Source: Chitinophaga japonensis (GTDB lineage: Bacteria; Bacteroidota; Bacteroidia; Chitinophagales; Chitinophagaceae). Taken from it: a stretch of 64,000 nt of DNA. The notes below the pieces were generated by a model. That model was not told where the DNA came from. It ran no database searches and was given only the letters and a program-made list of their open reading frames with translations. Made by a program: the position numbers and the translations under genes. Positions 1-7,376 of this stretch are shown piece after piece; the first letter of the stretch is position 1; every line of letters starts with the position of its first letter. The stretch spans positions 62,001 to 126,000 of the forward strand of contig NZ_VLLG01000005.1 of assembly GCF_007830125.1 (NCBI RefSeq), written 5' to 3'.

Positions 1-1526
1 TTGTCATCATCATCATCTATGATCATGACCGTACAGGGATCGCCTGCGGCAAAATGGAATGTATCCACGGTTACGGGCTCCGGCGTGATCACCACGCTTT
101 CATCCCCTTCAATCAGGGCATCGTTCAGCACGGGCACGGTAACCAGCACGCTGTTCTGCCCGGCCACCAGGGTAGCGGAGCCGGAAAGCGCCGTATAGTC
201 TGTGCCCGGTACGGCGGAGCCACTCACGGTATAGGTTACCGTCATATCCTCTTTGAAGGTATAGGTGCCGGGCAGGGCCAGCTTAAAGCTGCCGTCGCCG
301 GTGGATTCGCCGCCATCGGCCACAAACAGCGCATGGATCTGCCGGTTGAGCGGTATGTTGTCGTCGTCTTCGATATTTATGATCGTGGTATTGGCCGTGG
401 GGTTAATGGCAAAGGTGGCCAGGTCGCTGGAGCTGCCGCTCAGCAGCGTGATCACGATATCCTCGAGGCCTTCTATCACCATGTCGTTGGTAACGGGAAT
501 AATAACGTTCACGCTGCCCTTGTTCTTGGAGATGAAAGCCTTGCCGGTAAGCGTAGTGTAGTCTATCCCGTTGGTAGCTGTGCCGCTGATGGAATATACC
601 ACGGTAATAATATTGTCGGTGGTAACGCCATCCGGCAGGCTGATGGTGAACCGGCCGGGACTACTGGGATTTTCCTTACCGTCAATGTTGCCGGCAATGC
701 CGATGCTCAGCTCGGAGTCGTCGTCCAGGATGGAGGAGCTTACAGACCGGCTGGTGGACAGCGTCAGGTTAAAGCTGGGCGCAGTAGCGTCGGAAAGGGT
801 GATCTTTACGGTCTCGTTGCCCTCAATGATCTTGTCGTCTATCACGGGGATGGACAGCACTACGCTGTTGGACCCTGCGGGCAGCACAATCTGCCCGGAA
901 GGCGTCTGGTAATCCACCCCGTTGGTGGCGGTGCCGCCATCTATAAAATAATCGATGGTGATATCCTCCGGTGCGGTGAGGGAGCCGGGCAACTGGAACT
1001 TGGCGGTAATATCGCTGCCCGGTTCGGCCGCCTGCATGCCGGTGCTGTAGGCGGTGATCACGTTATCGTTGTCGATGATGAGGAAAGTGCCTTCCGAGGG
1101 GTCGCCCAGGGCGTAGCTGGCGCCGCTGGTGAGGCCGGTGGCGCCGGTAATGGTGATGATCACCGTTTCATCCCCTTCTACCAGGTTGTCGTTAATGGCC
1201 CCCAGCAGGATATGCGTGGAGGTTTGCCCGGTGAGGATGGTGGTGCTGCCGGAAAGGGAGCCGGCATAATAGTCCGAACCCTGTACGGCGGTGCCGCCTA
1301 TTTCGTAGGTAATGCTGATGTCCTCCGTGGCGGGGCTTTCTGTCAGCAGGATATCCAGGCCGCCATAGCCACCGCTTTCCTGTGCATTTACGGGATTGCC
1401 GGTCATGACCGTTTGCGCCCTTTTGACTTTCACGGCCTTTCCCGGACCGCTGGCGGCAAAAGCCCCGGCGGTTGCCAGCAAGCAGGCAATGATAGTGCAA
1501 CGTACGATTTTGTAGCAATAACTCAT
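1..1526 (-). CDS. Calx-beta repeat surface/secreted protein, C-terminus cut by window edge
   Basis: The minus-strand frame opens at an ATG at 1526 and runs without a stop to base 1. It starts with an N-terminal signal peptide (MSYCYKIVRCTIIACLLATAG, ending in AFAA). At least four tandem repeats of about 120 residues follow. Each has Calx-beta hallmarks: a GTA-x-x-G-x-DY motif, then an I-x-D-x-x-x-EG-x-E-T segment, then a closing acidic DDD stretch. Calx-beta domains are extracellular beta-sandwiches that bind Ca2+ through acidic loops. In Bacteroidota such repeat proteins are usually large cell-surface adhesins, often exported by the type IX system. The C-terminus is outside the window, so a T9SS sorting domain cannot be checked. 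The plus-strand frame over the same bases is a shadow. Confidence 0.88.
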   Translation of the reverse strand, partial: MSYCYKIVRCTIIACLLATAGAFAASGPGKAVKVKRAQTVMTGNPVNAQESGGYGGLDILLTESPATEDISITYEIGGTAVQGSDYYAGSLSGSTTILTGQTSTHILLGAINDNLVEGDETVIITITGATGLTSGASYALGDPSEGTFLIIDNDNVITAYSTGMQAAEPGSDITAKFQLPGSLTAPEDITIDYFIDGGTATNGVDYQTPSGQIVLPAGSNSVVLSIPVIDDKIIEGNETVKITLSDATAPSFNLTLSTSRSVSSSILDDDSELSIGIAGNIDGKENPSSPGRFTISLPDGVTTDNIITVVYSISGTATNGIDYTTLTGKAFISKNKGSVNVIIPVTNDMVIEGLEDIVITLLSGSSSDLATFAINPTANTTIINIEDDDNIPLNRQIHALFVADGGESTGDGSFKLALPGTYTFKEDMTVTYTVSGSAVPGTDYTALSGSATLVAGQNSVLVTVPVLNDALIEGDESVVITPEPVTVDTFHFAAGDPCTVMIIDDDDD

Positions 1527-1700
1527 AAATAACGGCATAACAGGCGGTTACGGCAACGGCAATTGCCGGTTGATAACAATTGCCCCAATATTCATATCAC
1601 AAATTAATATATAAAATTATAAATATTTATTTAATAAAATAATATTAGTTAAATAAAATATCAAAAATAAGTTCATATAAAAGACACAAGACACTGAATA
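1527..1700. other. AT-rich intergenic region upstream of the Calx-beta gene
   Basis: The stretch 1598-1680 is almost pure A/T. It lies between the 3' end of the LuxR-type regulator and the start of the Calx-beta protein, so it must carry the promoter of the latter. I see no clear TAnnTTTG element and no small ORF here. Confidence 0.5.
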
Positions 1701-2375
1701 TCAGGGCTTTTTATAGGGCTGGATAATATTTTTAATGACGTACTCCGTCAGGGAATTCCGGCCGGTCAGGCCCAGCTTGCGGGTAATGTTATAGCGGTGG
1801 TTCTCAACGGTTTTCACACTTACGTACAGCTCGGCGGCTATTTCCCGGGTGTTCTTGCCTTCAGCTATGAGCTTGATCACGCGGGCTTCGGTTTTGCTGA
1901 GGCTATACCTTTCCTGTAAAGCGGGGGGTATCAGGGGTACGGAGATGGGGTTCTCCGGGATACTCTCCACGGCCCGGCGCATGTTGTCGAAGATGGAGAA
2001 ACGGGAAAGCCGGGCGCGCACGCTCAGCAGCAGTTCCTGCTTTTTGAAGGGCTGCACCAGGTAATCGTCCGCACCCAGGTTCATGGCCATACGCATTTCC
2101 TCCCGGGTATCCTTATGGCCGATGAAGATCAAAGGGATATGAGTCAGCCGCGGATCGTTCCGCAGGGCTACCAGGAAATGATGGCCGCCGGCGTCCCGCA
2201 GCGTAACACCGCAGATGATCAGATCAGGCAGTTGCTCCAGGCAAAGCTGCAATCCTTCCCCGGCAGATAGCGCAGTATGGATATCATAATTTTCCGAAAC
2301 CAGCAGTTGTCCAATTTGTTTGATGAATAAATGGTTCCCGTCCACCAGTAATATTTTACGAGTGGCTTCATTCAT
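1701..2375 (-). CDS. Response-regulator-like protein with degenerate receiver and LuxR HTH
   Basis: The 224-aa protein from the ATG at 2375 has a CheY-like fold at residues 7-120 and a LuxR/FixJ-type helix-turn-helix at about 155-215 (LSKTEARVIKLIAEGKNTREIA, followed by TVENH). The longer open frame from 2456 adds 27 residues unrelated to receivers, so I prefer the internal start. The receiver lacks its key residues: the acidic pair is D12-G13, the phospho-acceptor position in the DLIIC-GVTL strand is Gly56, the conserved Thr/Ser is Gly86 and the conserved Lys is Gln108. Family knowledge says such pseudo-receivers cannot be phosphorylated in the usual way. It is probably a DNA-binding regulator controlled by other means. 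No histidine kinase is adjacent. Confidence 0.85.
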   Translation of the reverse strand: MNEATRKILLVDGNHLFIKQIGQLLVSENYDIHTALSAGEGLQLCLEQLPDLIICGVTLRDAGGHHFLVALRNDPRLTHIPLIFIGHKDTREEMRMAMNLGADDYLVQPFKKQELLLSVRARLSRFSIFDNMRRAVESIPENPISVPLIPPALQERYSLSKTEARVIKLIAEGKNTREIAAELYVSVKTVENHRYNITRKLGLTGRNSLTEYVIKNIIQPYKKP

Positions 2376-2859
2376 CAGACGGTATGTTTGAAAAATTCGG
2401 CATAGGTCGGGCCCGGAAAAAAAGGACGGCTGTATAGCTATACGTATACGGATCAAGCTGGCATCAGGGCGGTTCGGATCGTGTTATTACCATATTTTCT
2501 TCACCTTGGCTGGGATAAAGCGCCAATATACTGCTAAGTTTTTGTTGTTCAATGGTTTACACAAAATAGAAGTGCATGATGTCCATAAAACGTAAATATG
2601 ACGCAAAATAACGGGTACCGATATACGTTTACAGGCCAGTATTGCACAAAATGGGTATCAGTGCCCAAAATTGGGTATATACACTCATTTTAGGGTGTTT
2701 CGGTAAAAAAAGCATCGCAGGTTAACGTCACTTTCTCAAATTTGCAAACAACCAAAAAGCTACGCACGCCATACCTTACGAAAATCCCGCTTAGCCTGTA
2801 GCATTTGTGTAGCATTCGCATGATGCAAAATAACCTATGCCAGGCAAAAGCAACCAGTT

Positions 2860-2975
2860 AACAATAACAAAATATACTCTCTATAACTCAAAACTAACAG
2901 GATTAGCTTGCGAAAGCAAGTTTTCATAGGATAGTTATCAGCCTGTCCCCCATTCCTGGGGGACAGTTTTCGTTT
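2860..2975 (+). ncRNA. Candidate small non-coding RNA ending in an intrinsic terminator
   Basis: Two plus-strand hairpins lie 22 bases apart with no plus-strand gene upstream to terminate. The first is CTTGC-GAAA-GCAAG (2907-2920), which has a GNRA tetraloop. The second is a perfect 10-bp stem (2943-2952 with 2957-2966) with a TTCC loop and a T-rich tail (TTTTCGTTT). This arrangement suggests a short transcript. The 5' end is a guess, since no clean TAnnTTTG promoter is visible; the nearest is an imperfect match around 2799. The hairpins are directly seen, but the RNA is inference. Confidence 0.3.
2943..2975 (+). terminator. Rho-independent terminator-like hairpin
   Basis: A 10-bp perfect stem (CTGTCCCCCA with TGGGGGACAG) has a TTCC loop and is followed by TTTTCGTTT. 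Both flanking genes are on the minus strand, so this plus-strand terminator has no known gene to serve. Confidence 0.65.
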
Positions 2976-2989
2976 ATAGGTGCCCGCTG

Positions 2990-3024
2990 GAAAAGAAAAA
3001 GGCGCCTCCACAACAGGAAGCGCC
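2990..3024 (-). terminator. Intrinsic terminator of the DUF6515 gene
   Basis: Read on the minus strand, GGCGCTTCC, loop TGTTGT and GGAGGCGCC form a 9-bp stem followed by TTTTTCTTTT. It lies 29 bases after the stop codon of the gene at 3053-3751. Confidence 0.85.
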
Positions 3025-3052
3025 CTCAACAAGGTACACCGTTGCAGGATCG

Positions 3053-3751
3053 CTAGTCCGCCCGCTGCTTACCTACAACCCGGTACCCGGTAATAGTGTC
3101 TCCCTGCCGTACTTCCTCGTAATACATACCGTCCGGCGATACGTACAGCACCTGCCCGTTGATCTCCACCTCATGGCAGTCCTGCGGCAGGTCGGTAATA
3201 ATTTCCCCCGGCACGGCCGGCTCACTGCCCGGTACAGGATTGTTGTCCTCCCCGCCAATGGCCAGTTGCCCGTTCTTACCCACGATGGCGTAGCGGCGCT
3301 CGTTCTGCCTGATCACCTCCTGGTAATAGGTGCCCTTGTATTCGTAATACGTATTCCCGTCTATCACCACTTCCCGCGCACCGGAGGGCAAAGACGGCAC
3401 ATCGGCCCCGATGGGCGGTTCCGCTACCTCGTATTCCTGCTTCCTTTCACTGTCGCCCCGGGAGCGGTAAAAAACGCCGTCGTAATAAAAATACGGTCCC
3501 CAGGCCGTGCCCAGCGTAACAAAGCCATAGGGCAGCACGCTTACCCGCATGCCAAAGGGATAATAGTACGGGTAAAAAGGCCGGGGATAGGCCCGGTAAT
3601 AACGTACCGGCGGATGGTAATAATAGCGGGGGCCGCCAAAATGCGCCCCTACGCCTACGTGTACACGGGCACGCTGTGCCCTGGCCTCTCCTGCCAGCCC
3701 GGTGATGAGGCCACCCGCCAGCGCCGCCGCTAGGAATATGCTCGCTTTCAT
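3053..3751 (-). CDS. DUF6515 family secreted protein
   Basis: A 232-aa protein with a signal peptide (MKASIFLAAALAGGLITG, cleavage near ARAQ). A Tyr/Pro/Arg-rich low-complexity stretch follows at about 40-70. Two similar modules come next, each with a VPSLPSGA- or DLPQDC-type entry, an EV-x-I-x-G-x-x-Y strand and a Y-x-VVGK ending. The PPIGADVPSLPSGAREVVIDG segment is characteristic of DUF6515, a Bacteroidota family of unknown function, probably at the periplasm or cell surface. It is transcribed alone, with its own terminator downstream. Confidence 0.8.
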   Translation of the reverse strand: MKASIFLAAALAGGLITGLAGEARAQRARVHVGVGAHFGGPRYYYHPPVRYYRAYPRPFYPYYYPFGMRVSVLPYGFVTLGTAWGPYFYYDGVFYRSRGDSERKQEYEVAEPPIGADVPSLPSGAREVVIDGNTYYEYKGTYYQEVIRQNERRYAIVGKNGQLAIGGEDNNPVPGSEPAVPGEIITDLPQDCHEVEINGQVLYVSPDGMYYEEVRQGDTITGYRVVGKQRAD

Positions 3752-3883
3752 TCGTTGAACATTTTATCCGGTTAGATCATGGTGCTCCACCGCTTCACAG
3801 CCTGCTGAGCACTTTGCCGTTTTAGATCGTGACAGGAAGACAAGGTTTAATGACGGGCACGCTAAAATTATCTTAAAAAAAGC

Positions 3884-5866
3884 CTACTTCCGGTACAAGG
3901 GGCTGTTGTTCAGGTCAATGCAATAATCGGTGATCCAGCCGCCGGCCACGTCGACGTACAGAATGTTGGGCTTATTGCGTGCATTCACCGTACCGTTGGC
4001 GATCCACTCATCGAGGGTAGGCAGCAGGTAGCGGTTGCCTTTGGCGGACAGGTCCAGGATGGTCTGGTTCTTTTTCAGCGCATTGGTCAGCAGGATCACG
4101 CCGCTCACCAGGGCGCCGGTGCGGTCCGGCCGGAGGCCGTTGCAGACCAGCGCGGCCTCCTGGCTGCTCTGGGTCAACTGCCAGTCCAGGCGCACCAGGT
4201 CGTTATCCCGCACGCCGTCCTGCATGCTGTTGAAAAAGCCGGCCTGTGCGGCCAGCAGCTTGTTGATATCATTGGTAGCAGCGTATTTCCGGCGGATATT
4301 GATGAACGCCCCGGAAGCATCGGTCATGGTGCTGGAATCAATGGCCCCGTTGCGGTAAGCGCGCTGCTCAAATACCACGATGGCCTTGCCGGCCAGGTCT
4401 TTCAGGGGCAGGTCGGACAGTTTTTGGCCGCTGCGGCGGTACAGGTGCGGGCCCAGGGTGGCGATTATGGTATCCGCCAGCTCCGATGTGGGCACATCTG
4501 CATCGCAGAAATGACTGAAAGTGAGGATCACGGTTTCCATCCGGCTGCTGTCCAGGAAGCTGCGCACGCCCCCCAGCACATCGTCCAGCTTTTCCCCGTA
4601 ACCCGCGCCTACCGCATCCGTATCGCAGTCGGATTCGGCATGCTTCGTATACAATGCACCGTTATACCGGCCCACCCGCAGGTCAAACATGCGCAACCCT
4701 TCGCGCAACTGGGTGCGGATGGGTATTTGCTGGGTAAGCGTGTTGCAGGCATTAATAGCTTCCTTCATCTGCCCGCCGGTGCCGCTTAGCACGGACATGC
4801 CGGCATCGTGGGAACCGGGTATCACAATATCCTTAAGCGTATGATCCGCCCGTTCGGGAAAGAACAGGTCCTGCATCCAGGTAGCGGGGTTGTAGGCGGC
4901 AAAATAGCTGAGGTACAGGCGGCCCGCGGCATCGGGATAAGCCATGATAAAGTTATTGGCATCCACCTCGCAAACAGCTACCGGGAATGCCGCGGTAAAA
5001 TAGGCCGGCAACACTTTTACTGTACCGGCCGCCTGCCCGGTGGCCGCGGTGGTGTAATACAGGCGGGCGTCCCTTTCAGGCCCCTTCCAGATATAGAACA
5101 GGCGGCGGGTGTCCCACACATGGTACAGGGCGGGCGCCGCCCCGGCACTGGCGCCGTCCAGCGGCAGGGCGTCCGTCCAGGTACCGGCAGGCAAATGGCA
5201 GTCCGCATAATACACCTGCTGCTCTTTATACCCGCGCCAGCAAATACGGACGTCCGTATCCGTGAGACGGGTTACAAAGGGGTATTCCGCCGCTTTTTTA
5301 CCGGGGATCACCTGCATGGCGGCATCTGCCAGCAGGCCATCCGGGCCCGGCTCCAGCAGGGCGTATACCAGGCTGCTCCTGTCGCTGCCGTGCGCAGCCA
5401 GGAATATGCGCTTGCCCACGGCAGTGGTGGTAATACCATAGGCCGGCTGCGGACCGCTGAGCTTCACCGTATATACATGGCTGATGTCCAGGCTGGTATC
5501 GGTGTCGTTCATCACGTACTGCAGGGCGCCGTTGCCTGCCGGCCACAGCAGGTACAGGCGCTGGCCCAGCACCTGCAGCACGGGCGCCATGCTGCTGCCC
5601 GCGCCCGGCACCTGCACTTCCTGCCGGCTGAAGGCCGTATCCTGGTGCCGGCCCAGGAAGGAGGCGTAAATGCCGCCACTGCTGCCCGCGGCCTTCCAGG
5701 CCACGAAATAGCCGTCCCCGAAACGGGTAATATCTATCGCTTTATCGGTAACCGCATGCGGCAAAAAACTGACAGGCGGGGTGAACGACAGGTTCTGCGC
5801 GCGCAAACCGGCGGTCAGCAGCAGGAAAAACGAGCTAAGATGCAGGATGTAAGATGAATAACTCAA
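3884..5866 (-). CDS. Secreted PI-PLC-like phosphodiesterase with N-terminal propeller-like region
   Basis: A 660-aa protein with an N-terminal signal peptide ending near LRAQ. Residues 25-330 are rich in short beta-strand repeats, consistent with a beta-propeller-like lectin fold. Residues 340-650 match the X domain of phosphatidylinositol-specific phospholipase C: GSHDAG (His about 353), LREGLRMFDLRVGR, and TKHAES (second His about 408). The two His residues are the general base and acid of the cyclising phosphodiesterase reaction in this family. The substrate is unknown: it could be a phosphoinositide, a glycosylphosphatidylinositol or another phosphodiester. The gene is divergent from the FadL-like gene, with only 51 bp between the starts. 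Confidence 0.8.
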   Translation of the reverse strand: MSYSSYILHLSSFFLLLTAGLRAQNLSFTPPVSFLPHAVTDKAIDITRFGDGYFVAWKAAGSSGGIYASFLGRHQDTAFSRQEVQVPGAGSSMAPVLQVLGQRLYLLWPAGNGALQYVMNDTDTSLDISHVYTVKLSGPQPAYGITTTAVGKRIFLAAHGSDRSSLVYALLEPGPDGLLADAAMQVIPGKKAAEYPFVTRLTDTDVRICWRGYKEQQVYYADCHLPAGTWTDALPLDGASAGAAPALYHVWDTRRLFYIWKGPERDARLYYTTAATGQAAGTVKVLPAYFTAAFPVAVCEVDANNFIMAYPDAAGRLYLSYFAAYNPATWMQDLFFPERADHTLKDIVIPGSHDAGMSVLSGTGGQMKEAINACNTLTQQIPIRTQLREGLRMFDLRVGRYNGALYTKHAESDCDTDAVGAGYGEKLDDVLGGVRSFLDSSRMETVILTFSHFCDADVPTSELADTIIATLGPHLYRRSGQKLSDLPLKDLAGKAIVVFEQRAYRNGAIDSSTMTDASGAFINIRRKYAATNDINKLLAAQAGFFNSMQDGVRDNDLVRLDWQLTQSSQEAALVCNGLRPDRTGALVSGVILLTNALKKNQTILDLSAKGNRYLLPTLDEWIANGTVNARNKPNILYVDVAGGWITDYCIDLNNSPLYRK

Positions 5867-5917
5867 CCTTTTATAGGATTAATGCGTTAACAATCAATAT
5901 CATCTAATATAACACCT

Positions 5918-7366
5918 ATGGTCCGCTTTCTGTTACTGTTGCCATGCTTTATTTTTTCCTTTTTCCTCTCCTTCGCGCAGGATGCGCATTACTGGTCGTC
6001 CAACTACGGGCCGGGCGTGATGCTTACGCCGGGCTCGGTGATCGCCAGCAACGGCGACAGCGGGGTGCTGTTTTACAATCCCGCGCTGCTGAGCCATTCC
6101 AACAAGGGGCGCATCGCTATCAGCTCCATTACCGCCAATATTTACCAGTTGGAGTCCATTAAGGTGAAGGACGGTACGGGTACCGGGATGGATCTTAAAT
6201 CCCGTTCCATACGCATTGTGCCGCAGATGCTGTCCGGCAGCGTGTCCCTGGGCAAAAAAGCGCCGGTAGTGGTGGCCTATGCGCTGATCAACGCGCCGGG
6301 TATGCGGATGCAGGCATCGCAGCGCCGGGACGACCGGTTTAACGTACTGGACGATGATTACAGCCCCGGCCCGGAATTTTATACGGGCGATTATGTGACG
6401 GAGAACCGGGTTTCCAATATCACCGCCCTGCTCAGCACGGGGTTCCGGCTTTCTCCTCAACTGTCCGCCGGGTTTTCCATGGAGGCGCAGTTACACGAGC
6501 AGCGTTACAGCGTCAACTACCATTCGCGGGCCCTGGCCAATGCGGACGTCGACAGCTCCACCCTGCCCATTGTGAGCAGCGATGGCTATTACCTGGCCAC
6601 CTACTCTCACCTGGGGCTGCAGTTCAAGGCAGGCCTGGCCTATGACGCAGGACGGCATCACCTGGGACTGATGGTGTCCTCTCCCCTGGTGCACCTGTGG
6701 GGCAGCGGCACGATTGTGAACGATCTCATGTTAAGTAACATCCGGATTACTGACGGTATTTTTTTAGACCAGCTCGCCAACGCCCGGCAGGACAAGCTGC
6801 CGGCAAAATGGAAAGTCCCCCTAAGCATAGGGGCTGGCTATGCCTATGACTACGGCCGTGGACAACTGTACCTGGCTGCGGAATATTTTCTGCGCGTAAA
6901 GGCATACAATGTCCTCACGCCCCGCAACGAAGCCTTTATACGGCCAGATACCGGCAATAACCGGGAGTCTACCATCAACCTGCTGCGGCTGATAGACCAG
7001 CGTAAAGCCGTGGTGAACTTTGCGCTGGGCGCCAGCTACCGGCTCCGGCCCTCCGTTACCGCCTACTGCGCTTTCCGTACCGACATGAGCTATGCAGAGC
7101 GGGATGTACCGGAAGATACCTACAGCAATGAAGCCTACACCGCTTACTGGAACAACCTGCACTGCGCGCTGGGCGCGAACTTCCGGCAGAAAAAATTCAA
7201 TTTCCGCACCGGCCTGCTGCTGGCCTACGGCCTGACCAGCAACTACCCGCAGGACATTAATTTTGACCATCCCAATGAAGGCAACCTGTTGCTGGGAGAT
7301 ACCCGGAATGTAAAGGCCCGGCGTTTTTCCCTGGGCTTTATGCTGTCTTATATTCATAACCTGTAG
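5918..7366 (+). CDS. FadL/OmpP1-like outer membrane beta-barrel protein
   Basis: A 482-aa protein with a signal peptide (MVRFLLLLPCFIFSFFLSFAQ). Its mature N-terminus contains GSVIASNGDSGVLFYNPALLS. This resembles the ASNGDASAIFYNPAGL-type segment of FadL/OmpP1 transporters, which move hydrophobic compounds across the outer membrane. The rest is made of alternating amphipathic strands with aromatic belts, ending in a Phe/Tyr-rich strand (FSLGFMLSYIHNL), typical of barrel proteins. The stop codon lies inside the probable -7 promoter element of the next gene. The substrate cannot be read from sequence. Confidence 0.75.
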   Translation: MVRFLLLLPCFIFSFFLSFAQDAHYWSSNYGPGVMLTPGSVIASNGDSGVLFYNPALLSHSNKGRIAISSITANIYQLESIKVKDGTGTGMDLKSRSIRIVPQMLSGSVSLGKKAPVVVAYALINAPGMRMQASQRRDDRFNVLDDDYSPGPEFYTGDYVTENRVSNITALLSTGFRLSPQLSAGFSMEAQLHEQRYSVNYHSRALANADVDSSTLPIVSSDGYYLATYSHLGLQFKAGLAYDAGRHHLGLMVSSPLVHLWGSGTIVNDLMLSNIRITDGIFLDQLANARQDKLPAKWKVPLSIGAGYAYDYGRGQLYLAAEYFLRVKAYNVLTPRNEAFIRPDTGNNRESTINLLRLIDQRKAVVNFALGASYRLRPSVTAYCAFRTDMSYAERDVPEDTYSNEAYTAYWNNLHCALGANFRQKKFNFRTGLLLAYGLTSNYPQDINFDHPNEGNLLLGDTRNVKARRFSLGFMLSYIHNL

Positions 7367-7371
7367 CTTTG
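7364..7371 (+). promoter_or_regulatory. -7 promoter element (TAGCTTTG) just before the SNF2 gene
   Basis: An exact match to the Bacteroidota TAnnTTTG motif ends 5 bases before the ATG at 7377. Transcription should start almost at the start codon, so the mRNA would be nearly leaderless. The TAG of this element is also the stop codon of the upstream gene. Confidence 0.45.
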
Positions 7372-7376
7372 CAGGT

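Larger units (their letters stand above)
2376..2990. other. Long intergenic region with direct repeats and two RNA hairpins
   Basis: This 615-bp gap holds no convincing protein gene. It contains a direct repeat (CAAAATGGGTAT at 2647-2658 and CAAAATTGGGTAT at 2666-2678, 19-bp spacing), a GNRA-type stem-loop at 2907-2920 and a strong plus-strand terminator-like hairpin at 2943-2975. The 65-aa minus-strand frame at 2835-3032 overlaps both hairpins and a terminator, so I do not believe it. Confidence 0.5.

Noticed and set aside
54-1532. 492-aa plus-strand frame
   Set aside because: Gly/Val/His-rich shadow of the Calx-beta gene, which has a signal peptide and real repeats on the minus strand.
2835-3032. 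65-aa minus-strand frame
   Set aside because: It runs through two hairpins and a terminator and has no protein-like pattern.
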